From NCBI RefSeq assembly GCF_023838525.1, contig NZ_JAHUQD010000022.1, forward strand, positions 1-37,323: a stretch of 37,323 bases of DNA, written 5' to 3'. The position numbers and the translations under genes are program-made. The notes below the pieces were generated by a model. It was not told the origin of the DNA. It ran no database searches and saw nothing but the letters and a program-made list of their open reading frames with translations. The DNA comes from Caldicoprobacter algeriensis (lineage in GTDB: Bacteria > Bacillota > Clostridia > Caldicoprobacterales > Caldicoprobacteraceae). Of the stretch, positions 1-8,901 are shown piece by piece; within the stretch, counting starts at the first letter, position 1; every line of letters starts with the position of its first letter.

Positions 1-122
1 ATCTTACTTATTAAGCACTCTTAATTACTGTGTTTTTATATTTTTAGTCTATATTCTGTTGCCAAAGTCCATGTTTTGATAACAATTCTCTTATCGTTGA
101 CTTTTTCATTATTTATTTGACA

Positions 123-959
123 CTACCCGAGCATAATTATTCTCTTTGTCTTTTTTGATCTAGAATACCTCATAATCCTATATAACGTTATAAAAAACAT
201 GATTAAATACTTAATAATCTCTTTCTTCCCTAACTGTTTAGCAATATAAAAGCGATTCCTGAAATCAAAAACATATCTATCTATACGGCTTTCTCCTTCA
301 GTAACTATATCAGTTCCCTGATTCAAACCCATTTTGTGAATTACCACACTATCTAAATCTAAATATCCTTGCTCTTCCTTGCTTAAACGCAGGGTATATT
401 CTACATCATCGCCGTAAATAAAAAATTCTTTTATCGGTAAGCCCACCTTTTTCGCTATCTCAATATTAACAAAACATGAAACGAAAGTACATGCCTTTAA
501 TGGTAATAAATTACATTTTATTTCTTCATATTTTTTAAACCATTCTCTATCTATCATGGGAATATTCATTACACACATAGAACCATCTTTCCATTTTGCA
601 ACACTGTTGATAAATGAAAATTTACCGCCTAATATTTTTACCTTGGCTAATATAGATTTAAGAGCATCTTTTTCTGGAATTGCATCGTCATCCATCAACC
701 AGCAGTAGTCATAGCCTCTCTTTATTGCCTCTTTTACTCCTAAAGCAAATCCCCCTGCTCCACCTATATTTGCACCCGTATTTATATAAAAAATCCTATC
801 ATTTTTATAGCTTTTTACTAAATCAGCCGTACCATCACTGCTATTGTTGTCTATTATTAAAATATCAAAATCGCTGTAACTCTGCCCTAAAAGAGCATCT
901 ATATTTTCTTTCAAAAACTCTTTCCTGTTGTACGTAACTACAATTGCCACTATTCTCAT
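123..959 (-). CDS. GT2 family glycosyltransferase (galactofuranosyltransferase-like)
   Basis: A 278-residue GT-A fold glycosyltransferase that probably adds a sugar from a nucleotide donor to the lipid-linked repeat unit at the inner membrane face. Visible features are VTYNR near residues 8-12, DNNSSDGT near 37-44, the metal-binding DDD at 90-92 in a WLMDDDA context, and YGDDVEY near 182-188. These match the GlfT/rhamnosyl-type GT2 group, and a hydrophobic stretch lies near the C terminus (YLIMFFITLYRI). It resembles the other GT2 at 2285-3205, and UDP-Galf is made by glf next door, so a galactofuranosyl transfer is a reasonable inference. The ATG is preceded only by a weak G-rich site. It is the last complete gene of the AT-rich polysaccharide operon in this window, separated from glf by a decayed gene remnant. 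Substrate specificity is unproven. Confidence 0.85.
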   Translation of the reverse strand: MRIVAIVVTYNRKEFLKENIDALLGQSYSDFDILIIDNNSSDGTADLVKSYKNDRIFYINTGANIGGAGGFALGVKEAIKRGYDYCWLMDDDAIPEKDALKSILAKVKILGGKFSFINSVAKWKDGSMCVMNIPMIDREWFKKYEEIKCNLLPLKACTFVSCFVNIEIAKKVGLPIKEFFIYGDDVEYTLRLSKEEQGYLDLDSVVIHKMGLNQGTDIVTEGESRIDRYVFDFRNRFYIAKQLGKKEIIKYLIMFFITLYRIMRYSRSKKTKRIIMLG

Positions 960-981
960 ATAACAAAGCCCCCACTTCTCT

Positions 982-1137
982 TCATCTCATCCCATATAAC
1001 TGCTTTTTAACTGTATCTACAAACCACCTGACCTCTTCTACCTTGAAAAGGTATATCAGAATAAAGTAAATAGAAATACACTTATCAGCTTCTTCCCGTC
1101 AATGCCGCCCAATCGCTTCCTTAAGTTTGCAAACAAA
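982..1137 (-). pseudogene. Remnant of a MurJ/MviN-like flippase C terminus
   Basis: The gap between glf and the last GT2 is not random. On the minus strand one frame reads LRKRLGGIDGKKLI and then meets a stop. A second, shifted frame reads IYFILIYLFKVEEV followed by RWFVDTVKKQLYGMR and a stop at 982-984. The first piece resembles the cytoplasmic loop before the last helices of MurJ/MviN flippases. The second resembles their final transmembrane helix and charged tail. The two pieces are in different frames, and most of the intervening helices are missing. I infer the internally deleted, frameshifted 3' relic of a polysaccharide flippase gene. The family assignment is from memory of the sequence pattern only. 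Confidence 0.5.
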
Positions 1138-1145
1138 AAAGCACG

Positions 1146-2237
1146 CTATTGTCTTATTTTATCAATGTACAGCTTAAGAGCCTGCTCTACAACTTTATCC
1201 ATATTGTAGTACTTATAGTTAGCAAGCCTTCCAATGAAGAAAACGTTTTTTAACTTATTGGCTTCATTTTCGTACATCTTATAACGCTCTATATTTTCAT
1301 TCTGAAGTATAGGATAATATGGCTCCCCTTCAGCAGCTGAATATTCCCTAACTATAGTTGTTTTATTATGCTTTTGCCCGGTTAAGTATTTAAACTCTGT
1401 AATACGGGTAAAATCATAATCGTTTGGATAGTTCACCGTACCCGCTTCTTGATATTTTTCACAATCCAGTGTTTCAAATTCAAATCTTAAAGACCTATAT
1501 GGCAATTTCCCATATTTGTAATCAAAGAAATAATCGATTGGTCCTGTATATATTAAGTATCCATACTCTATTGAGTTAATAACCTCTTTATAATCTGTTT
1601 TAAGCATTATATGTATTTTTTCATTTTCCAACATTTTTTCAAACATTCTCGTGTATCCATATTTTGGCAATCCCTGATATCTATCCGTAAAGTACCTATC
1701 ATCTCTATTAATTCTAATTGGGACTCTTGAAGTAACTTCAGGCGAGAGTTCTGAAGGATATAGATCCCACTGCTTTTTTGTGTATCCTTTAAAAAATTTC
1801 TCATATAGCTCTCTTCCAACTCTGCTTACAATTACATCTTCCGAGTTCAATATTTCTTGTCTGTTTTCCTTTATTTTTTCAAAATATTCTGCTAATTGTT
1901 TGGGTGTGAAATTCGTATTATATAGTTTATTTATCGTGTTTAAGTTTATAGGTATAGGTACGTACATACCATCGACATATGCTAATACTCTATGTTGATA
2001 ATAGTACCACTCTGTGAAACGAGATAGGTAATCCCATACTTCTTTATTATTTGTGTGAAAAATATGGGGACCATATTTGTGGACCAGTATACCATCTTCA
2101 TTATAATAATCATAAGCGTTTCCGCCGATATGATTTCTCTTTTCTATCACTAAAACTTTTTTCTTTAAATCATTCGCTATCCTTTCCGCCAGTACACAAC
2201 CAGCAAAGCCAGCACCAACTACAACAAAATCGTACAT
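1146..2237 (-). CDS. glf: UDP-galactopyranose mutase
   Basis: Flavoenzyme that interconverts UDP-galactopyranose and UDP-galactofuranose in the cytoplasm, supplying the Galf donor for cell-surface glycans. The N terminus carries the FAD-binding Rossmann motif VVVGAGFAGCVLAERIA. It is followed by EKRNHIGGNAYD and the family segment KYGPHIFHTNNKEVW. The C-terminal FAD-binding part contains FFIGRLANYKYYNMDKVVEQ. The length of 363 residues is typical. An upstream in-frame TTG at 2243 is possible, but the ATG at 2237 sits 9 nt after GGAGG and gives the usual MYDFVVVGAG start. It lies in the polysaccharide operon 47 nt after the upstream GT2. GT2 enzymes on both sides are candidate users of UDP-Galf. 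Confidence 0.95.
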   Translation of the reverse strand: MYDFVVVGAGFAGCVLAERIANDLKKKVLVIEKRNHIGGNAYDYYNEDGILVHKYGPHIFHTNNKEVWDYLSRFTEWYYYQHRVLAYVDGMYVPIPINLNTINKLYNTNFTPKQLAEYFEKIKENRQEILNSEDVIVSRVGRELYEKFFKGYTKKQWDLYPSELSPEVTSRVPIRINRDDRYFTDRYQGLPKYGYTRMFEKMLENEKIHIMLKTDYKEVINSIEYGYLIYTGPIDYFFDYKYGKLPYRSLRFEFETLDCEKYQEAGTVNYPNDYDFTRITEFKYLTGQKHNKTTIVREYSAAEGEPYYPILQNENIERYKMYENEANKLKNVFFIGRLANYKYYNMDKVVEQALKLYIDKIRQ

Positions 2238-2284
2238 TTCCAATTACCTCCATTATCTTCTATCCTTGTCACTGTTTAACTACA

Positions 2285-3205
2285 TCATCTATAATTTTGA
2301 TGCTTAGAAAAATTATCAGTAATCCCATCCATAAACGCTTTTAAGAATAAATACAAACCTCGAAAATTAAGTCTGTCTGTGATTAGATAGTAGTAAACAT
2401 ACAGTATAAAAAATTTCAGCAGCTCTAATTTAGGATAATACCGGCTGTAAATATAAGCATGATTTCTCGCTCTTACATAATCTCTAAATCTATCTCCCGT
2501 AACTGCGACCCCAGCAAATCCCATCAAAGTTCTTCTAACGGTAACCCTATCTTTCGGGTGTTTATGTATAGCATCAATACAAGTGACAACGTCAAACTTA
2601 TGTTTTTTTACTCTCATCAAGTATTCCGTTTCATCACCCCAAATAAACATTTCTGCTTTCGGTAACCCCACCGCATCGATTATATCTCTATGAATCAATA
2701 CGCCATTAAACGGATTGGCTTCTCCATAAAAGTATCTAATTCCACGTTTTTCAAAGTAATTTCTGTCTCTAATAATCTTCCCGCATTCGGATGAATACAG
2801 TCCAAAACTCAGCTCATTTTCATTCTCAATATTTATAACCAACGGTGCAACATACTTCGCTCCTGTTTCATCAAATGCATTCAATAATTTTTCTAAACAT
2901 GTAGAGGAGGGAATTCCATCATCGTCCATTGCCCATATCCAATCATAACCTTCATCAAACGCAATTCCCATCCCTTTATTAAAGCCACCCGCTCCCCCGA
3001 TATTCTCATCAAGTCTTCTATAATCGACTACGGGCAGCGCCAAATATCCTTCAGATGAAAGGAACTCTTGGGTTCCGTCACTACTGGCATTGTCTATTAT
3101 TAATATTTTATCAACTTTTACCGTTTGATTGAGAATACTATCAACACACCTCTTCAAGCACTCTTTTCTATTATAAGTAACAATTACTGCACAAATCTTT
3201 GACAT
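2285..3205 (-). CDS. GT2 family glycosyltransferase (galactofuranosyltransferase-like)
   Basis: A 306-residue GT2 enzyme. The sequence shows VTYNRKECL at the N terminus, DNASSDGT, the metal-binding WAMDDDGIPS and the later FIWGDETEYLMR segment. Histidines near KHPKDR are also typical of GlfT/rhamnosyltransferase-type GT2 proteins. It directly follows manC, with an SD (GGAGGG, 8 nt before the ATG) lying in the 15-nt gap, and directly precedes glf. Its similarity to the GT2 at 123-959 suggests the two arose from a common ancestor and add related sugars. Galactofuranose is the most likely donor from context, but rhamnose or another sugar cannot be excluded. Confidence 0.87.
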   Translation of the reverse strand: MSKICAVIVTYNRKECLKRCVDSILNQTVKVDKILIIDNASSDGTQEFLSSEGYLALPVVDYRRLDENIGGAGGFNKGMGIAFDEGYDWIWAMDDDGIPSSTCLEKLLNAFDETGAKYVAPLVINIENENELSFGLYSSECGKIIRDRNYFEKRGIRYFYGEANPFNGVLIHRDIIDAVGLPKAEMFIWGDETEYLMRVKKHKFDVVTCIDAIHKHPKDRVTVRRTLMGFAGVAVTGDRFRDYVRARNHAYIYSRYYPKLELLKFFILYVYYYLITDRLNFRGLYLFLKAFMDGITDNFSKHQNYR

Positions 3206-3220
3206 ATCAAGTGCCCTCCA

Positions 3221-4291
3221 CTAAACATACTTGCCTTCCTCTTTCAGCTGACTTAATATATCCTTCATATTTTGAACCTTATCTTTAGCGCATACGAAAA
3301 CTACATCTTCTGTGTCTACCACAACAAGGTTTTCCACACCCACAACCGCAACAAGCCTATTCTCACCCATTATTATGCAATTCCTTGTATCCACCTTAAA
3401 TACATTACCTTTTATAACATTATCATACTCATCTTTTTGGTAAATTCTTTCAATAGCAAGCCAGCTTCCCACATCATCCCAACCAAAATCTCCTAGCACA
3501 ACATATACATTTTTCGCTTTTTCCATTATTCCGTAATCAATCGATATACCCTCTAATTGGGAATATTCTTCATAAAGTACTTTTTCCATATCATCTGAAT
3601 CAATATGTTCTCTTATTCGCTCCAGCGAATTATATAAATCAGGCATATACTTCTTCATAGCACTGAGTATTGAGGATGTTTTCCATATAAACATCCCGCT
3701 ATTCCAGAGATAATTTCCACTTCCTATATACTTTATCGCCGTACTGTAGTCGGGTTTTTCAACAAACCTTTCAACTTTATACACGCAATTTTTATTTACT
3801 ACTTTTTTTGTATTTTCATCAAAGTTTATATAACCATATCCTGTTTCAGGGCGCGTAGGCTTAATACCTATTATTACTAGATTGTCACCTTTTTCTGCCT
3901 CTTGTATTGCCGTTTCCAACGCTTCTATATATTTTTTTTCATCCTTTATAACATGATCAGATGGAACAACAACCATTATCGAATCCCTATCAATCTTTTC
4001 TGTACGAAGGGCTGCAATGCCAATACAAGCCGCAGTATTTTTACTCATAGGCTCAATTAAAATATTCTCACGAGGCAAATTAGGAATTTGCTGACTCACT
4101 AATTCCACAAAATCAATATTGGTAACAACAAAGATATTTTCCAGGGGCATAATCTTTGTAAGCCTGTCCACTGTTTGCTGAATCATCGTTTTTTCTCCGA
4201 AAAGATTTAAAAATTGCTTAGGCATCTTCATCCTACTCTTAGGCCAAAATCGTTCGCCCCGTCCCCCTGCCATGATTATCCCTGTTATCAT
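3221..4291 (-). CDS. manC: Mannose-1-phosphate guanylyltransferase
   Basis: Makes GDP-mannose from GTP and mannose-1-phosphate, supplying mannose or mannose-derived sugars to the polysaccharide. The nucleotidyltransferase signature GGRGERFWPKSR lies at residues 9-20. The sugar-phosphate-binding segments FVEKPD and LWNSGMFIWK are also present. At 356 residues it is the short single-domain form without the C-terminal phosphomannose isomerase domain of ManC/AlgA fusions. An upstream in-frame ATG exists at 4312, but the ATG at 4291 is placed 9 nt after GGAAGG and begins MITGIIMAGG, the normal family start. It sits between a GT4 and a GT2 in the polysaccharide operon. Confidence 0.93.
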   Translation of the reverse strand: MITGIIMAGGRGERFWPKSRMKMPKQFLNLFGEKTMIQQTVDRLTKIMPLENIFVVTNIDFVELVSQQIPNLPRENILIEPMSKNTAACIGIAALRTEKIDRDSIMVVVPSDHVIKDEKKYIEALETAIQEAEKGDNLVIIGIKPTRPETGYGYINFDENTKKVVNKNCVYKVERFVEKPDYSTAIKYIGSGNYLWNSGMFIWKTSSILSAMKKYMPDLYNSLERIREHIDSDDMEKVLYEEYSQLEGISIDYGIMEKAKNVYVVLGDFGWDDVGSWLAIERIYQKDEYDNVIKGNVFKVDTRNCIIMGENRLVAVVGVENLVVVDTEDVVFVCAKDKVQNMKDILSQLKEEGKYV

Positions 4292-4341
4292 AACATTCAT
4301 CCTTCCGATCATATCGTTTATAATAATAACTATAATAACTT

Positions 4342-5475
4342 TTAAACTTTTTTATTTATAACATCAGCATATAAGTTGTATAAAATCTTGTTTGTAACAT
4401 CAGAATCAAAATATTCGTTAAACCTTTCTAATGCACCTCGGGCTAACCTTGTATATAATTCCTCATCAAAATAAAGTTTTTTTATAGCCTCTGCCAACTG
4501 TTTGGAATTTGAAGGCTCAACCGTTAAACCAGACACGTCATTAAGGCTAACCCAAGGTACTCCGGTTGGTAAATTCGTATTTATTACGGGTTTACCATAT
4601 ATCATAGCCTCAAGCTGTACTATTCCAAAAGCTTCACTGGGAAGAACAGAAGGAAAAACTAAAAATTTTGAGTTTTTTATTAAATACAGCTTTTCATCTT
4701 CAGAAACTTGCCTAGATATAAAATATATTTTTTTCTGGCTATTTTGAACTCTTCTCATGATATCTTCCCTAAACTCTCCATCCCCTGCAATAACAAAAGG
4801 TATATCTTCTTGAATCATCTCTATAGCTTCTAGTAATACATCTATTCCCTTGTAGTATGATAACCTTCCCAAAAACAGCACAAATCCTTGTGGTAGATTT
4901 AATAACGATTGTTCTATATTGTTTACGTCATAATCACGGTAATAATCGCGCTTGTCTAAAGATAATGGAATAACTACAATTTTATCCTTAAAACTCTTTA
5001 AAACAGAAGAAAATTCAATCATCCTTTCAGACGTCACTATAATAGCATTAGCGCGTTTGCAAAGCCGTTTCTGAAAAAATTCCACAAATCTTTTTAATTT
5101 CTTTTGTTTAACGATATCGCTGTGCCATGTCACATAAACCTTTTTATTTTTACTCAAAAATTTTAATAACAAACTTCCAATACTTCCAAGAGGAAAAGGT
5201 TCATGAAAGTGTATTACATCAGCTATCTTGGCTAAACGGAATAAATGCCAAAAAAACGCCACTGATATCGGCATTGACATAAACGTTCCAAATGATGCAC
5301 ATCTATAAACCCTAATGCCGTTTATCTTTTCAACTATGGTTTTTAAAGCAAATTTCTTATTTACGCAAAGCACTACAACTTCATCAAATCGTTTTAAATA
5401 TTCCGCGTATTGTTTAACAACTGTCTCTACACCACCGATATCAGGCCAGTACATTTTGTTTACCTGTAATACCAT
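4342..5475 (-). CDS. GT4 family glycosyltransferase
   Basis: A 377-residue GT-B fold retaining glycosyltransferase. The N-terminal acceptor domain starts MVLQVNKMYWP and carries GGVETVVKQY. The C-terminal donor domain contains the EX7E motif EAFGIVQLE, followed by AMIYGKPVINTNLPTG. The open frame extends upstream to 5556, but the ATG at 5475 follows GAGGTGG by 6 nt, lies just past the stop of the upstream gene (5499) and gives a family-like start, so it is preferred. It is a middle gene of the polysaccharide operon. A mannosyl transfer from the GDP-mannose made by the next gene is plausible, but the donor is not determined by sequence. Confidence 0.9.
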   Translation of the reverse strand: MVLQVNKMYWPDIGGVETVVKQYAEYLKRFDEVVVLCVNKKFALKTIVEKINGIRVYRCASFGTFMSMPISVAFFWHLFRLAKIADVIHFHEPFPLGSIGSLLLKFLSKNKKVYVTWHSDIVKQKKLKRFVEFFQKRLCKRANAIIVTSERMIEFSSVLKSFKDKIVVIPLSLDKRDYYRDYDVNNIEQSLLNLPQGFVLFLGRLSYYKGIDVLLEAIEMIQEDIPFVIAGDGEFREDIMRRVQNSQKKIYFISRQVSEDEKLYLIKNSKFLVFPSVLPSEAFGIVQLEAMIYGKPVINTNLPTGVPWVSLNDVSGLTVEPSNSKQLAEAIKKLYFDEELYTRLARGALERFNEYFDSDVTNKILYNLYADVINKKV

Positions 5476-5498
5476 AATCTGCCACCTCAATAAAGTGT

Positions 5499-6608
5499 TC
5501 AAGACATACATATTTTTTCGAATACATTCAAAATTTCGTATGCCGATTTCTCCCAATCAAACCTTTGAACATTCTTTAAGCCTTTTTGCTTAAGCTCCTC
5601 TTTTAGTAATTTATTGTTTATTAATAGCTCTATTTTATCAGCTATATCGTTAATATCATAAGGATTGCAGTACAACACACTGTCGCCACAGACTTCAGGT
5701 AAACTTGCTACATTTGACGCTATTACCGGACACCCACATGCTTGAGCTTCAAGCGGTGGCAATCCAAACCCTTCATAAATGGAAGGAAAAACCAGCGCCT
5801 CAGCCATCTTATAAAATTTGGGCAAATCCTCATCTGGTACAAACCCAGTAAACACTACCTTATTTCTTTTTCTTAGTTCTATATGATTTATGCTTTTATC
5901 TCCTGTCACAAATCCTTCTTTATTTCCAATAACAACCAGGTACAATGTTTCATCATCAATTCTATCAAAAGCCTGGAGTAACCTTGCGAGATTTTTGTGG
6001 GGCTTTATATTCCCTACATAAAGCAAAAATCTATCAGGCAAATTATATTTTCTCCTCACACTAAGCATATCTTCATAACTGACGTTTTCACTATTGTATA
6101 TTTTAGTATTGCATGCAGGATAAACAACATGAATCCTTTCTCCCATTATCTTACCATACTTAATTATTTCGCTTTTTGAAAAATTTGACACCGTGAGAAT
6201 TACATCGCTTTTTCTTAACGCCTCTCTTAAAAAAAATTTAAAACTCATTACAACTTCTGGCTTAAAAAATTCTGGATGCGCAACATGAACCACATCATGT
6301 ATAGTAGCAATTCTGTATTTAGCTTTCAAAGGTAATAATGGTATATTTACATTAGGAGACCAGAAAATGTCACACTTAGGTACTAATGATGGCAGCTTTA
6401 ACTGTTCTTTAATGCTAAAAATTCTAGCATTCAATTGAATAAAATCCACGTTCTTTCTATTAACTAAATTATTTACATCTTTAATATTTTCCCCTATTAT
6501 TACAAACCCGTGTTCATTGGCTATATCAATAATATTGGGCAGTAAATTCCTTATATATGTCCCTATTCCCGACGAACTGATCATTCTAGCATCAATTGCT
6601 ATTTTCAT
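5499..6608 (-). CDS. GT4 family glycosyltransferase (mannosyltransferase-like)
   Basis: A 369-residue GT-B fold enzyme resembling the WbaZ/MtfB-like mannosyltransferases. It starts MKIAIDARMISSSGIGTY, the standard N-terminal glycine loop of the group. It has LLYVGNIKPHKNLARLL at the start of the donor domain and the EX7E motif EGFGLPPLE followed by AQACGCPVIASN. The start codon overlaps the 3' end of the upstream polymerase gene by 17 nt, and GGGAGG lies 10 nt before the ATG, which indicates translational coupling. GDP-mannose is a reasonable donor given manC in the same operon, but that is inferred from context. Confidence 0.9.
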   Translation of the reverse strand: MKIAIDARMISSSGIGTYIRNLLPNIIDIANEHGFVIIGENIKDVNNLVNRKNVDFIQLNARIFSIKEQLKLPSLVPKCDIFWSPNVNIPLLPLKAKYRIATIHDVVHVAHPEFFKPEVVMSFKFFLREALRKSDVILTVSNFSKSEIIKYGKIMGERIHVVYPACNTKIYNSENVSYEDMLSVRRKYNLPDRFLLYVGNIKPHKNLARLLQAFDRIDDETLYLVVIGNKEGFVTGDKSINHIELRKRNKVVFTGFVPDEDLPKFYKMAEALVFPSIYEGFGLPPLEAQACGCPVIASNVASLPEVCGDSVLYCNPYDINDIADKIELLINNKLLKEELKQKGLKNVQRFDWEKSAYEILNVFEKICMS

Positions 6609-8067
6609 TTAATAATGTCCTCCCGTATTTGTCCAAACTATATACCATTATAACACATATGAGCAAAATATCCATACTCCAGTTAGGTTGCCCAACATTG
6701 CCTATTAATAAGCTAAATAAAGCGCATTTTGTCAAAAAACTTTTCGATTTTATGATCATATATCCCCACAATAACAAATATATAGAAAATCCAAGTAACC
6801 CCGATTCAATGAACACGGTAAATATTGAAACGGCATTGGTGTATCTATTGAATAAATCAGGATTTATTGAACGTATATAGTTGCCATAATTATATGGCCC
6901 CATCCCTACCAAAAAGGACAGTATATTATTTGCCGCATAATTAAAAAAGGTAACAACATGAAATGCTCTTTCGCCCAACGAATCAGCTCGTATACTTTCT
7001 GTTGTATCCTCACTTTCCTCATCATACACTATTTCCCCGTCATCCACTAACCCTTCTTTTATAGTATCCATCTTTTCGGCCAAATCTATTCTTGTCCCGT
7101 AAACAACATATTCTTTAACAGAAAGTGCATAAGGATTGACCAATAAAAAATAAAAGCTGATAAAAAATAATAAACTGGCTACCACCTTATTTTTGATGCT
7201 TTTTCTATTCTCATAATTATTCCATATCAAGAAAATCCCTACCGCCGGTATCACCGTCTTCGAAAAAGTAAGGATTGAAAAAATTGACAACAATTTGCCA
7301 TAAAAGTCTAAAACTTTATTGAATGTGATACCATATTTTTTTAACATTGTGTAAGAAATATACGCTATTAACAAAAAAAACCCCAGCGCTTGCGTCTCAG
7401 GAAATACTCCTCCAAACTTAGGAAAAAAAATTGTAAAATTTAGTATTTTAACCCAAGATTGAGAGATAATCTGGTAATCAATTATTTTCTGGAATGGTAA
7501 AACATCAAATTTAATTATATAACCAAATATTCCAATTAAAATAAATACAACCACTCCAGCACTCAACATGAATAAATACTTTAATACCTTAACGATTACT
7601 TGAGGATAATCGGCCACTAAAATAACTGCTAAAGATGCAAAGAAAATATACTGGAGCAGTACTTTAAACAATCCTCTGAGGCTAAAAAATATATCATATG
7701 ATTTGCTGAAATTCAACAAAGCAGATAATATATAAATGCAAGAAAACAAATAGCAGAAACTTAAAATATCCTTATTTGGATTTCCAAATATTATATTCCG
7801 TCTAAATAGATTAGTAATGTTCCTTCTAAAACGCCAAAATACTAAGAAAGCCAGGATGATATATTGAGGATAAAACCAGATAATATTCAACCCCAGTAAG
7901 GTCTTTACCTGCTTAGGTTCAAGCATTGATAAAAAGACTATAAGAAATAATGCAGCATTAAATATAAATTTATCCCTTTCATCACCGCTTTTTATCAATG
8001 TTTGAAAGTTATAAAACCCTTCCACCTTCCACTTAAGATTTTGCAGTAGAATTTTACACCACCCCAA
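6592..8067 (-). CDS. O-antigen/polysaccharide polymerase-like membrane protein (Wzy/Wzx-ligase superfamily)
   Basis: A 491-residue hydrophobic protein with about ten to twelve predicted membrane segments and one large soluble loop around residues 310-370 (charged, with several D and E residues). It then continues with a GMGPYNYG-type segment and more helices. This is the topology of Wzy polymerases and O-antigen ligases, which share little sequence. It is the only such protein in the cluster, so it most likely polymerises repeat units on the outer face of the membrane. The start is uncertain. A TTG at 8067 gives 73 nt overlap with the upstream GT2. A second TTG overlapping that gene's TGA stop at 7995-7998 would shorten the protein by about 23 residues and remove nothing hydrophobic. 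Confidence 0.78.
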   Translation of the reverse strand: MGWCKILLQNLKWKVEGFYNFQTLIKSGDERDKFIFNAALFLIVFLSMLEPKQVKTLLGLNIIWFYPQYIILAFLVFWRFRRNITNLFRRNIIFGNPNKDILSFCYLFSCIYILSALLNFSKSYDIFFSLRGLFKVLLQYIFFASLAVILVADYPQVIVKVLKYLFMLSAGVVVFILIGIFGYIIKFDVLPFQKIIDYQIISQSWVKILNFTIFFPKFGGVFPETQALGFFLLIAYISYTMLKKYGITFNKVLDFYGKLLSIFSILTFSKTVIPAVGIFLIWNNYENRKSIKNKVVASLLFFISFYFLLVNPYALSVKEYVVYGTRIDLAEKMDTIKEGLVDDGEIVYDEESEDTTESIRADSLGERAFHVVTFFNYAANNILSFLVGMGPYNYGNYIRSINPDLFNRYTNAVSIFTVFIESGLLGFSIYLLLWGYMIIKSKSFLTKCALFSLLIGNVGQPNWSMDILLICVIMVYSLDKYGRTLLNENSN

Positions 8068-8858
8068 TTCATTTTCAAGATGCTATATAGGATACCCCCG
8101 CCAGCCCTTATCAATAATCTACAAAATTCTGGCAATAACTCAATATCATTAACATGTTTCCTAAAAAATGCCCCCAATCCCATTGCATAATAATATGCCC
8201 TTTCAATTGTTCTTTCATCGTATTCAATTATCTTTAACGGATGGTAAATACATATTTCTGGATAATAAATGCCTTTACATCCCGACAATAATAACTGATA
8301 AATAAAATCTGTCTCTTCAGCAGACTGAAAGGGCGTGTCTGCTCCAACCCCTAACCTTTCATCAAAACTCATTTTATTTTCCTTTATACATTCTGCCTTT
8401 ACAAAAATAGTATAAGAGATACACGTTCCGAATAGCGTACTCTTACTTATTGGCATTTTATTTTTTCTCCATCTACCATTGCTTTCAAGTCCTGAAACCT
8501 CATCAAGAGAGATGCAACTCAAAAAATCTACCTTATCCCTTTCAAATCTATTCTTTACTTCTAAAAGAATATTATTTGGATATTTGCAATCATCATCTGG
8601 AAAAGCGACTATATCACCTTCTACATGTAACAAACCGAAATTCCGTCCCCGTGACAATCCTTTAAAATTAACGCGAAAATATTTTATTTTGTCAATTTTA
8701 TTTTTGTACCTATCAATTATATCTTTTACTCTATCATCCTCATTTTGATCCACAACTATAAGTTCATAATTTTTATAAATTTGATCACATAAACTACTTA
8801 AAAAGTCTTCTACTTCCTTATCTCTTCCTAAAGTACAAAGAATTAAACTAAACTTCAT
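7995..8858 (-). CDS. GT2 family glycosyltransferase
   Basis: A 287-residue GT-A glycosyltransferase. It begins MKFSLILCTLGRDKEVEDFL, followed by ELIVVDQNEDDRV, then GLSRGRNFGLLHVEGDIVAFPDDDCKYP. The PDDD is the metal-binding DxD equivalent, and AEETDFIYQLLLSG is the catalytic-base region. The frame is open to 8912, but the ATG at 8858 follows GGAGG by 5 nt and lies downstream of the stop of the preceding gene (8902), so it is the likely start. It is second in the polysaccharide operon, after the priming transferase. By position it is a candidate to add the second sugar, but neither donor nor linkage can be read from the sequence. Confidence 0.87.
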   Translation of the reverse strand: MKFSLILCTLGRDKEVEDFLSSLCDQIYKNYELIVVDQNEDDRVKDIIDRYKNKIDKIKYFRVNFKGLSRGRNFGLLHVEGDIVAFPDDDCKYPNNILLEVKNRFERDKVDFLSCISLDEVSGLESNGRWRKNKMPISKSTLFGTCISYTIFVKAECIKENKMSFDERLGVGADTPFQSAEETDFIYQLLLSGCKGIYYPEICIYHPLKIIEYDERTIERAYYYAMGLGAFFRKHVNDIELLPEFCRLLIRAGGGILYSILKMNWGGVKFYCKILSGRWKGFITFKH

Positions 8859-8901
8859 AATTTCCTCCGTCAACTCGTAACCCAATAATTTGTTAATAAA
8901 A

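Noticed and set aside
46-113. Short minus-strand open frame (MKKSTIRELLSKHGLWQQNID) after the last GT2
   Set aside because: It has 21 codons, no ribosome binding site and lies at the window edge; it could be a gene relic but cannot be supported.
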